Assembly (NCBI GenBank): GCA_026874595.1
Contig: CM049309.1
Span: 45,153,079 to 45,217,078 of the forward strand
From: Sipunculus nudus
Taxonomy: Eukaryota; Annelida; Sipuncula; Golfingiida; Sipunculidae
Length of the DNA: 64,000 nt
Direction of reading: 5' to 3'
A program made the position numbers and the translations under genes. This document shows, piece by piece, positions 22,701 through 32,556 of the stretch (positions within the stretch are counted from its first letter, which is position 1; each line of letters starts with the position of its first letter). Under the pieces are notes generated by a model. That model saw nothing but the letters and a program-made list of their open reading frames with translations, was not told where the DNA came from and made no database searches.

Positions 22701-25019
22701 TTAATTAGCATTGATCAGCGCCCTCTGGGATTAATAACTTGCGGTCGTTTCGTAATAGCAAGCATTTTACCCTAAACTTCTACACCCGGAATGTTATAAA
22801 AAAATTATGACATTTTACAATTGTGACAAAATATGTCACGTTACGATTTCCACCTCATCTGTTAAAACTCGCGAAGAAACAATCAGATTTTAATTTGGTT
22901 TAACAGAACCATTCTTAATAAAATCTAAGACACAGGTAGAAATATTTGGATGATATAGTTGGAGATATGAAGTCTTGTTATTATTGGTTCTTTCGATGTC
23001 GTAGAATGAAAATGTAAAACACCCGAGAACGGAGTAGGTTTTACATTAATGATATAAACAGTGTAAAGGTGAAATTATACACTTTTATACATTATTACAT
23101 GTTGTGACTATCCCGATTTTTTTCATCCTTCCATTTGCAGCCGAGTATAATCTAAATTACACTCATACTGCTAATATGCGAAGAATCCGTGGTTAATGGT
23201 AGAAATCTTTCGGAAGTGACAGTACAGAACATACAGTACAATTTATAACACTTTTTACATACCAGTGAGACCAAGTGTTAAAAGCTCCACTTCAGCACCA
23301 TTGAAATAAACAGACGAGGTATAGTGCGGTAATGGAATCGGTGTTGACAGGTATGTGTACAGAGTAGGGCTAGGTGGGATTCTCAATTAAACTGCGTCAC
23401 TATGAATTGGCCGCTGCTTCCTGTATGGGAATTTGAGGGGATTGCAGGGACACTGACCTTTCGTAGATATTTTTAGTAAAAATTAATTCTTTCTGCAGAC
23501 CTTCTGGAATTCAAGGCTGCGTGCCCGAACCGGAAGTTTAGTTAGCGAAACTAAAAGTTTGTGTTCTCATGCAGTTAAAGGATGTTATACGTGACTTAGA
23601 GCAAGAGCGAATCCTCATTCAATACACAAAGGACTCTTACTGGTTTTTGTTTACCTCAGCATATTGACTTAAAATTCAATATTATCGAATTACAAGATTG
23701 TAAATGTTCTACCACCACGCTGTTTAAGAAATTCCCCAGCTTTTCATGACCCAAATGAAGCAGTCTCGGTCATCTTATCGTGGTCTAATGGTGGTTTAGT
23801 AGATATGATCTGTGGTTCATTATTCTACAGGTTTCTCCATTTTTCACAAAGTCCACAGCAGACTTTCAGTTTCGTCAGCAACATTTAAGGAAATTACAGT
23901 TTAACTTTGTATGCCAATAAATGTCATTTAAATGAAGATTAATATAACCTTACGATTAGCGAATGCTCCACCAGTTACAATATATTACAATATTTAAATA
24001 TTTTACAGATAGTTGGGTTACATTAAGTGAAGTTAAACATAAAGTGAAGTGCTCTCTGGATGCCCATATGCTCGAAGCCGTTTAACGTCTATAAAGCTAC
24101 GTTAACCATATAACCATATAGAATAATCATATATGTACATTAAGTCAGATAGACCATGTTGATCTTTTAAAATGATTAAGACAAGCAAGTCTAATTATCA
24201 GCTTGTTTTTATATGGTATTAAAATCTGCAGGTAAATATGATGTTATAGCGTGGCGTCAGGTTGGTCGCGCAGGCAGCTCTGATCGTCATCGGAAAGAAA
24301 AATACGGGTCAAATAAATCTTTTCTATCAAGCGAAAAAGGCAAATCGTGGCAGTTATAAAACTCTCTTCTTTTGTTGTCCTGAAATAGGCCGATCACCAG
24401 ATCCTGTATACAGCAGTCTTAGAGTTTTATTATCCGTTGTTTATGACCGATCATTGTATTATATGATGCGCATATTAGATGACACGCTATTTCCTGTTTT
24501 TAATTCACATTACCAACCTCAGGCATAATATTCAGTTTTCCTGTAAGAAACTGGAGTCCAATTATACCGTAGAAGCCTCATTATCAAGTTTTCTTTTAAT
24601 TAATTCGCAAGGTAGCTTCCCGAAGGAAGAAACCTGTCAAACACGTGCTTGTACATTAAATTTGATTTATTTTATTGTCTCAGTATATATATGCATGTTG
24701 TAATATTGGTGGCATTGTAACGATATTGACTCCGGTTTTACTATGAGTGCCATTCAGATAACCTCAACTCTGAGTGTAATAGTTAATGAATTATGAAAAT
24801 GGAGGTCACAATCATTAGATGGCTACCCACAATGTAGTATATATACGAGGACTGGAAAAAGCCAGATTATAGTTACCTGAAAAGAGAGAGTCACAGATAT
24901 TTTTGAATGTATAATATTTTGGTAATGTAGCAATGTTAGTACGTTTTATCCATTCGTAAACCGAGATGCAATGGGAATACGCTAAATGGCATGTAGTTAA
25001 ACTTCCGTCTGAAAGCCAT
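19767..25019. other. Long AT-rich segment, nothing recognised
   Basis: More than 5 kb without a recognisable gene, transposon end or tandem repeat. The open frames present (21676-21864 minus; 22514-22708, 24262-24528 and 24479-24703 plus) are 62-88 codons. None shows a domain, and they lack convincing exon boundaries. This could be ordinary intergenic or intronic DNA; I cannot tell which. Confidence 0.4.
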
Positions 25020-25024
25020 CCCCC

Positions 25025-25091
<67 letters not shown>
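25020..25091. repeat. C-tract, (CT)n and (TA)n compound microsatellite
   Basis: About seven C, then about 22 CT units with one CTTT interruption, then about ten TA units. Confidence 0.95.
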
Positions 25092-25604
25092 CACATATGT
25101 ATACAATAAAGTTATTGCTCGACCACTTGACAACAAATTTGATGAATACGAATTTCGGACTTGGAAAGCTAATGTGACCTTTCTATTACTTCTACTGGAC
25201 ATCCATATATTTCCACCTGCGGGTCACCAGTTCTGAAACATTGAACGAAAAGAAATATTGAATTGTGCTATTGATATCCTTCTTACAATAACCTTCGCGT
25301 ATTATATCCCAAGAAATATAAACACGGTTACTACACTCCAGTTATATCAACATCTAACATATACAAGATCTGCACGTTCTGCATGGGATCTGTATCTCGG
25401 CTGTGTCTGCACGCATTGATATCCCACACGACAGCACTGTTCGCACTGGCCCTTCACAATGACCCCTTGGGAAAATACTGAATAATTAATTTTATGAATT
25501 TCTAAGAATACATTGATCTAATTTACGTTTGGTTGATTTGCGTAATAAGGTTATATGTAAGAAACAGTGGTCCCTTGTTCGTCTTTCTTAACACATGTTC
25601 ATAA

Positions 25605-25893
25605 GGCCAAAAAGGTTTGGTTCTCAGGCAATTTTTTTCAGAAATCATTGCGCGATTTCGATTAAAAGTCATATGATCAGGGAAAAGCATGATTATATAA
25701 ACAGAACTGTTTTGCTAAACAGCTAAAAACACTACATTACAAAGGAAATCTTTTCATAATTGTTATATTTTATCTTCCTTAAAGAAATGTCCGAGCGGCT
25801 GGAGCTCATAATTGGTAAATTTTAATATTGAAAATCAAAATAATTTTTATTTAAGCGGGGGTTAAAACTGAGAACCTCTTTTTTGCCTTTGCC
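25605..25893. mobile_element. PIF/Harbinger-like MITE, copy 1 (289 bp)
   Basis: The left end is GGCCAAAAAGG-TTTGGTTCTCAGGCA. The right end read in reverse complement is GGCAAAGGCAAAAAAGAGGT-TCTCAG, so the termini are inverted repeats with a small indel. The flanks are TAA on the left and TTA on the right, in keeping with the TWA target of PIF/Harbinger elements, though not identical. The interior shares blocks with the copy at 38051-38356: ATGATCAGGGAAAAGCATGA, AAACACTACA..ACAAAGGAAATC and TTATTTTATCTTCCTT-like. No coding capacity. This copy is the more degraded of the two. Confidence 0.7.
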
Positions 25894-26784
25894 TTAATAG
25901 ATTTGATGGACAATGGAAATAATACATTTATTCAAATATGTTTCTGGAGAAGAATTTGATGGGACCATTTATACGGCAAACAAAACTTTTGGATTCAAAT
26001 AAAGATGAAAGACTTTATGAATAACCGTTTTTCGGAACAATTCCGCTACTCAGACCCTTTTCTCATTGCCTGAGACACACCTATCAAACCACCAGCACAG
26101 ACAGTACTCGGTATAAATGTACAGCACACGCCGGTTGTTTTATTTCCATAGAGGGCTTGGTAAATACACTTCAGAAAGTAACTTTTGTAAAAGACTGGAC
26201 AAGTCTTTCCGGTTAACAAGCGACACCATTCGTCTGCCGCGAGCACAGTACTGGTGATATCACTCAGAGCTCTCCCAGGGGGGTCCTTAACTGAAGATGT
26301 GATAGATTTCGGAGACGGGTGGAACACAGGTTAACTCTCGGGAGGGTAAGAACAGTCTTGTTTGATGCTGCAAGGCGGCGTACATGACATGACCACCGGG
26401 AGTTCCACCTGCTTCCTCCAAAAGGCTTTTCCTGTAGTCGTTTTTTCAAATGTCTTTTTGCCAGTGCTGTCTAAATAACGGTAATTGAATTATACTCCAC
26501 GTGGAGTTGAGACGTGTCCACCTTTAACGCCCTGCAAAGATTTAAAGCTAGAATGGGGACAAGGTTAAAAGTTGCACTGTGAAAGTCATTGTATGGCTGC
26601 ATGGGTTTTGTCTAGTGAATCCCTATACAGTTACACAACTCCAAAATTGTACATAATTATAAGTACACTGCATGTTTCTTATAGTCTCAGTTGTTTTTGC
26701 AATGTATGGATGATTCAGAATATAGAGACTATCGAGAATATACTATTTTTTCTCTCTCATGCAAAGTAAAACACAAATATTTTC
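25894..26784. other. Unassigned DNA
   Basis: The minus-strand frame 26046-26327 (93 codons) and the overlapping frame 26264-26449 show no motif. A CTCCACGTGGAG palindrome lies at about 26497-26508. Confidence 0.35.
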
Positions 26785-26959
26785 TAGATAGAGAGAGAGA
26801 GAGAGAGAAGGGGGGGGGGCGAAGTAATGAAGTAAAAAATTGAGACGAGGGTATTTTCTAATAACGTCAGGGAAAGAATGGTAAAAAATGGAATACAAAA
26901 ATGATACAAAAACAAGAGCCAGAACAAACATTTCAGAGAAAGAGAGAAAAATAAAAAAA

Positions 26960-27014
<55 letters not shown>

Positions 27015-27192
27015 TCCAAGTATCGGCCGAAAACACAGAAACAGCTATACGAAAAAGTAAGTAAAGGAAATAGGCACACAGGTAAACTGAAGCAGAGAGA
27101 GAGAGAGAGAGAGATATGCCAGTATCGGTCGAAATAAAAGAAACAGGTATACGAACAAAAAGCAAAGAAAAGAGGCACACAGGTAAACTGAA

Positions 27193-27239
<47 letters not shown>

Positions 27240-27318
27240 ACGAGAGAGAGAGAGAGAGAGAGAGAGAGGCAAGTTTCGGCCGAAGTTACAGAAACATGTA
27301 TACGAACAAAAAAGAAAA

Positions 27319-27363
<45 letters not shown>

Positions 27364-27433
27364 CAGACAGACAGAAACAGGTTTAAGTACAAATGAGCAA
27401 TGGAATGAAGCACCCAGGTAAACTGAAGCACAG
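26785..27433 (+). repeat. Composite (GA)n array with a recurring 83-bp spacer
   Basis: Blocks of (GA)n at about 26788-26808, 26965-27011, 27093-27113, 27196-27268 and 27323-27362 are separated by copies of one spacer. The spacer runs CAAGTATCGGCCGAAA ... GAAACAGGTATACGAA ... GGCACACAGGTAAACTGAAG-CA (27011-27092, 27113-27195; truncated at 27268-27323; diverged at 27362-27433). A poly-G run sits at about 26810-26819. Long open frames here (up to 183 codons, minus strand) are serine-leucine low-complexity translations of the (CT)n strand and are not genes. Confidence 0.9.
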
Positions 27434-28342
27434 TGAGAGACGGAGGGACAGGAACGGGAGTGAGGTAGTTATTTTTTTCCTCTTGGTTAGCATTAAATAC
27501 GATCCCACGGCTCAGATTAATTGGAACGATGCAGGGCTCGCAGGAGAACCTCTGCCAGGTTGACTTTGGTTCCATAAAGTGGTCGAGATCACTCATACAT
27601 CAATCCGGCCTCGTTAACGGATGATTCATTACCTGATTATTCTGACAGACCTTTTTTGTGCCAGATATCTCAGTAAGAGTAAGTGAAATTGGTTTGATTG
27701 TATCTTGGTAAAGTGAGGACGACAGGAACTTCATTTTTGGCGGCAGGGCTCTCGGATTTCACTGACACTCGCCTATAAAATATACTGCGATAGAACTAGC
27801 CATGCGATTAATTGGTGCTGGGTAGTCTAAATCGGATACACATTAGTGTTACAGAGGCTGCAGTGTAAGATGCACCAAACGCCGGCATCTCCTTAAACAG
27901 AGAATTATATACTCCATCACCCTTTTATTGTTATTAAGTATCTTTCCTATTGTATACGTTTCATATACAAAATATACCAATAGCGTTGATATTTGACATT
28001 ATAATTTTTTTTTGGACAATCATAAATGTTTTTCAATTTAATATCATAAAATCTATTTGTGGTTCCGTTCTACACTGAATTATAACTTTCACCAAAAACA
28101 CGTGTACTAGGATTGTTAAATTGTTGAAAACCAGGGAATTTAAACTTAATCAGGCCACCAATCTAGACATAAAGAAATGAAGCAAATAAAATGAAATTCA
28201 GTTTAGTTTATTTTTAAATATTATCAAACTATCAGTCTGACATATCCCGTACATTTACTAATATTAGTTCCATTTTGTAATACTGAATTTTAACTAATGC
28301 TGATAAAATATATGAACTGCTGCCTTAATTTATAGAGTGTAT
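27434..28342. other. Unassigned DNA
   Basis: No open frame or repeat worth noting. Confidence 0.45.
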
Positions 28343-28481
28343 TGTTACGGGGTAACATAAAAGCGGACCAAACTGTCTCGCTAGTGCAGCTTGTTTTCTG
28401 GAACGCTGGAAATGGTTCGAACATGGGTTCGAATCCGGGATCGGCCTAATGTTTTCCCCTCAAAAATTTATCTTTGTAACA
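28343..28481 (+). repeat. 5' LTR of TRIM copy 1 (139 bp)
   Basis: TGTTACGGGG...TTTGTAACA. It aligns with the other LTRs but has lost part of the A-box region. It keeps a perfect B box, GGTTCGAATCC, near 28420-28435. Confidence 0.75.
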
Positions 28482-28594
28482 AAATAGGGGTTCGTCCAAC
28501 GTGACGGTAAACTTTGTGGCCCAGGGAATAAGCTCACCAAAGTGTGACTCCTGGGATAATAAGTCTTGTTCTGATAGCAGAACGCTCTTAATAG

Positions 28595-28634
28595 GGGTGG
28601 GGGGGGGGGGGTGATGGGGGGGTGGGGGGGGGGG
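28595..28634 (+). repeat. Expanded G-tract at the polypurine-tract position
   Basis: Three runs of 7-13 G (AGGGG-T-G13-TGAT-G7-T-G12) precede the 3' LTR, where the intact copy has AAGAGAGGGTG. Four or more G-blocks this close could fold as a G-quadruplex. Confidence 0.85.
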
Positions 28635-28782
28635 TTGCGGGGTGACATAAAAGCGGACCGAACTGTCTCGCTACTGAAGCATGCTCTTCTAGCGAAGCGG
28701 TTGGTACCCCAGACTTGTGCACCACCGACATGGGTTCGAATCCGAGATCAGCCCAATGTTTTCCCCATGTGTCTTCGTAACA
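28633..28782 (+). repeat. 3' LTR of TRIM copy 1 with tRNA-like core
   Basis: The start is altered to TTGCGGGG but the rest aligns fully, ending CGTAACA. The A-box-like sequence TAGCGAAGCGG starts at 28690. A perfect RNA polymerase III B box, GGTTCGAATCC, is at 28733-28743. The 43-base start-to-start distance equals that in tRNA genes. Confidence 0.75.
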
Positions 28783-29785
28783 GTAAACTTGAGGTCTAAA
28801 GATACATTGTGTATTGCGGGATGAAAACGTTTCATGTGAAAGAAGTCAGACTAACAACGAGGTAAATCAACAGGTGGTGGTGAAACAGACTTTTTTTAGT
28901 TACTTACCGTCTTGAAATTCACCTTTAATTGGCAGCTAAAACAACTACATGCAGCCAGAGGTCTTATAAATTGGCATCATGTTTTTACCAACAATGATTA
29001 AACACTGTTATTCAACAAATATTTCAAGTCTCGTGATCTGTCTGCTTCTTTCTGTAGCATGGATTAAAGGTATTATCATTGATCTAATCAGTCAGAGAAA
29101 CTTGTTAATTTCTGTCATCAACTTGTTTTTTTTTTTATCATGCTGTCATTGTTTTTTTATTCGGCTTCCAGATACTTTTACCTCCAGTTTTGTGACTATT
29201 TTTATTTTTACATAAATACTCCATGGTTAGTGTTATTATTAAATGTTACAGATACTGGAAATAAAAGGTCTTAAGATAGCATTTGTAATATTTTGGAAGG
29301 CAGACATTCGCAAAGGTACGGGTTTTGAAATGCTTATTCTTCAGCTTAGTTGAAACTCCAATTATTAGTTTAAGGTAACATGACTGATTGTAAAAGATTT
29401 TCCAATAAAAAAAGGTTTGGGATCTATTGCAGAAATTGTTGGCATTGGTTAAAATAAATATCCATGTGCCCAAAGACCTCTACTAGCTCTCTATTTGCGA
29501 GAGGATACAATATAAGGTCCTGTGTCTCCTGATTAATTCAGTCACTGGAAAAGGTCTATCATACTTGCAGAATCTTTAAACATTAGCTTCAGTCAGATGA
29601 GCTGGATTGAGTTCATGTAATTAAAATAAAGGCTTATGTTCAATTCACAAAAATTTAAACGTAAAAAGCATCATCCTTCAGCTGTATTGGTCTATACTTG
29701 TGGAAAGAACTTCCAGACTACATAAAGAAACATCCTGGAACAGTTTTTAGGCGGTGGTAGACTAGCGTACAGCAGTCTACAGCAG
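28783..29785. other. Unassigned DNA
   Basis: The frame 28979-29215 (78 codons, plus) encodes a hydrophobic stretch but lacks any motif. No repeat seen. Confidence 0.4.
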
Positions 29786-29791
29786 TCTAAA

Positions 29792-29873
29792 GTCAGTTTA
29801 CACCGTGCGATTTTCCCTTACGACTGTCGATTACAACTGTCATATGCGACAAAATCGCATCGTGTAAACTGAC
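29792..29873. repeat. Imperfect inverted repeat, 23-bp arms
   Basis: GTCAGTTTACACCGTGCGAT-TTT (29792-29814) pairs with 29851-29873 at 21 of 23 positions, with a 36-base loop. A third arm-like copy, GCACCGTGTAAACGGAC, lies at 30066-30082. The form '(G)GTCAGTTTACAC' resembles termini of PIF/Harbinger elements. Confidence 0.65.
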
Positions 29874-30104
29874 CGCAGGACACAATTTTAGTCGTATGCA
29901 ATTCGCTTGTGATGTCGTATGCACATCGAAGCTGTTCTATTTCATGCTAATTTTTTCATGCGATTTCAGCAAGTGAACTTATAGGAAAGTAAATATAGGT
30001 CACGTGCTTATTCCTGTAGTAGATCAGCGAGTCACAGAGTAATGAAGTCGCATGCGACACAGATTGCACCGTGTAAACGGACAGTGGCATGCCACGCAAA
30101 ATTA

Positions 30105-30290
30105 CATGCGATAATCTCCGTATGTGCTTACGGGCTGTCTGCGACATCGAAGTTTCGCAAGACGGACTTGAGTGGCACGCGAGATTCTGCACAAAATTTG
30201 GACGCAAAAGGGCCGTCGGACCCCTTCAGCCGATTGTGACCAAGACTTTTCCTCTACCTCAACGACCTCCAAGGCCTCCATGGCACCCAA
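30105..30290 (-). pseudogene. Possible Harbinger-nuclease N-terminal fragment
   Basis: The minus-strand frame reads RRPFCVQILCRI followed about 18 residues later by VSTYGDYRM. Harbinger-type nucleases commonly begin with an RRR-[WY]-WVRP motif followed within some 30-40 residues by F..YFRM. The similarity is short and by eye. The neighbouring inverted repeats with 'GTCAGTTTACAC' ends and the many GTCGCA/TCGTA motifs up to 30600 fit a degraded Harbinger element, but no catalytic DDE region is seen. I give this low confidence; it may be chance. Confidence 0.2.
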
Positions 30291-31790
30291 AATTCGCAGG
30301 GGACGTACGTACGATTACAAAATTCGTGCATCCAAGTGGGACCAAGGCATAACGTTGGTCTAACACAGACGCAACCAACAATATGCTTCTACGACCAGCG
30401 AGCACTCATAAATGTTGTATAACGACAGTCGTAAAGACTCGCACAACCGAAAGACTAGTCGGTTGATTGTCATCGGTAGTCTTACGCTGGTCCTACGAAA
30501 CGTCGCCACAAGTCGAACGTCAAGTCACAGTCAGACACTGGCTGTCGCCTCATGGTCGCCCGTAGTCGCCCGAAGTCGCCCAAACACGCGTGGCCTCTTA
30601 CCAATCTTGTCCGAGATTCAGCCACCCGAAGTCCGTCCGGATAATATTTGTTGACGATTGTATCAGAAAACTTAACAGCCAAACTACCAGCTCCATGACA
30701 TCCTGGAAGCTCCTGGACCCATTCCCAGAAAGGTAAAGCTGTAGGTCCTGCAGAACAGGTGGAACCTGAGACGCTCAAGTCATATATAAGAGCCCGGTCT
30801 ACTCATCCCCCAGGTAGCAATTTTTTCCAGAAAGTCCTGGGTTCAGCTGGACAGACGCAGACCGGCACCAGCCGCATAGCAGCAGACAGTAAAAGATGGC
30901 ACCTTTGTCCGTGAGGCTACAACATAGCGGCAGCCTGCCACCAACACGTCGATTTTTATTAACTGAAGTCGTTGGGGTGGCAGTACAAGCTATTGGGTCC
31001 GCATCAATTCCAGCACAAGCATGTGTGCACGCCATTTCTAACAGTACTTCATATTTATCTGCTTGTCGAGCTGTCAGTTTTTTTTTTCCGAAGTATGATA
31101 CAAAGTCACGTTATTTTGTTGGAAAAAATAATAAATATTACATTCACAGTTGACTTGCGTATATTTATGCAGCAGTGTATAATAGCGAGGCTGGTTTAAC
31201 TCGGAAAGTTTGTCTCTGCATCAATAAGGATGGCTTGACAGCTTTGTATAAATCATGTCAGTGCCATAGTTTAGAAAGGAGGTAACTCATGTAATTAAAT
31301 TTGTGTAAAACATTTTTTTCTTCATTATTTAGCAAATATAACACGACCATATAAGCCTCTGATGTCTACAAATATTACCTCACAACAAAATTTGATCCGA
31401 CCCTCAGAATGGGTGTTCTATTTTGACTTGCATCATGACTCCTAGGCCCCTATCAGTTATTTTAGAAAGCATGAGTGTCATGGTGACATGGCTAGGCCAA
31501 ATACAGACGCACAAACATGTCATGACTGTGGTATGACGGGTCCTCTCTGTCCACTCTCAGAAAATGACTACCCCCAACTGGTGTCCTACCTCACCAACTA
31601 CCAATTTTGACTTCAGAGGTAGTTGATACATGAGATAATGATATGTATTGACAATAAGTAATCTCTAAAGGGATAGATAAACTCAAGGTAAGTCAAGCAT
31701 AAAGACGATGTAGAGCCAAAACCTTTTACTGCATTTCCACTTTAAAGCAGAAACATTAGAATAACCAGCATTTTTTTCGAGTCTCACCGG
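30291..31790. other. Unassigned DNA, GC-richer at 30480-31030
   Basis: Iterated GTCGC motifs (30510-30590) suggest continuation of the degraded element to the left. Overlapping frames of 78-98 codons on both strands (30482-30778 minus, 30799-31035 minus, 30896-31153 plus) have no motif. Confidence 0.35.
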
Positions 31791-31921
31791 GCAAAGACCC
31801 ACCTCTCCCAACGTTTGGTTGCAATTTAGTTAGTACTTTTTCCGAAATATTGCGAAAGACAAACAACCCAACCAACAGAAGTACATTGGTTAAGACAAAA
31901 CCTCCCTAGAGGTTGTAATTA
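31780..31921 (+). repeat. Degenerate copy of the repeat at 1290-1495
   Basis: A run AAGACAAACAACCCAACC is followed by an AAACCTCCCTAGAGGTTGTA hairpin, the same order as CAGACAAAC and CCTCC..GGAGG in the other copy. Confidence 0.45.
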
Positions 31922-32492
31922 AATGCAAGAATGTCTTACATTCAACTTGCGTACATAATTGCTCTAAACATTTTTAAAGGAGTAGAAAACAAGGCGAGAA
32001 GAAAACATGTCGTGATACACATCAGTTTTCGTTTCTGACACTTTAGCCGTTATGTTGTTTCCACAGCTGTATTAACGCTGAGGTAGCTGCCAGCAAGCTT
32101 TTTATGGCCATCTTTCAAAGTAATGGCGACTGTTGTCGTTCAATTACCTGTGTCTTAGAAGAAGCGGAACTGCGTATGGGCACGGTGTGTGAGGGTGAGT
32201 TTGGGATCCGGTACTCGGGAGGTTCGAATGAGAAAATGGCAGAAGAAAGGTGCTGGCATTAACATAAAGGTGCCTCCGGTATACTCATTCTTAGATTTCT
32301 TGTGCATGGCAGCCATGAGATTATGTACATCTGTTATCTCATTAAATTAATCGGTAGATTTTGGCACAAATATACTATTAACGCACGAATATAGGGTGAC
32401 AAAGGACACGATTAAGTCCGCCTTACTTTGTACCATAGCAGGGACAACCAAAGTTGTGTGTACCGGTCTCCCTATCCTTTTCTTTAATTACC

Positions 32493-32495
<3 letters not shown>
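31922..32495. other. Unassigned DNA
   Basis: Nothing recognised. Confidence 0.45.

Positions 32496-32552
<57 letters not shown>
32496..32552. repeat. (TA)n microsatellite
   Basis: About 28 uninterrupted TA units. Confidence 0.97.

Positions 32553-32556
<4 letters not shown>

Larger units (their letters stand above)
28343..28782 (+). mobile_element. TRIM-type miniature LTR element, copy 1
   Basis: Two direct terminal repeats (28343-28481 and about 28633-28782) enclose a 150-bp interior. The 5' LTR starts TGTTACGGGG and ends TTTGTAACA, so it runs TG...CA with short inverted ends. Three bases after the 5' LTR lies TAGGGGTTCGTC, 10 of 12 identical to the tRNA-Pro primer-site sequence seen in the intact copy at 63440. 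Directly before the 3' LTR the purine tract has become a G-run of more than 30 bases with few interruptions. The flanks are GTAT and GTAA, a 3-of-4 match to a 4-bp duplication. No gag or pol is encoded, so the element would rely on proteins from a full-length LTR retrotransposon. Confidence 0.75.

Noticed and set aside
25788-25803. tRNA A-box-like GTCCGAGCGGCTGGAG
   Set aside because: No B box at the right distance; it lies inside a Harbinger-like MITE.
26743-27596. Open frames of 81-183 codons on the minus strand and 101 codons on plus
   Set aside because: They are translations of (CT)n/(GA)n and give serine-leucine or arginine-glutamate low complexity.
28690-28743. Functional tRNA gene
   Set aside because: A and B boxes have tRNA spacing, but the anticodon stem does not pair beyond three bases and no acceptor stem is formed; the unit is part of an LTR.
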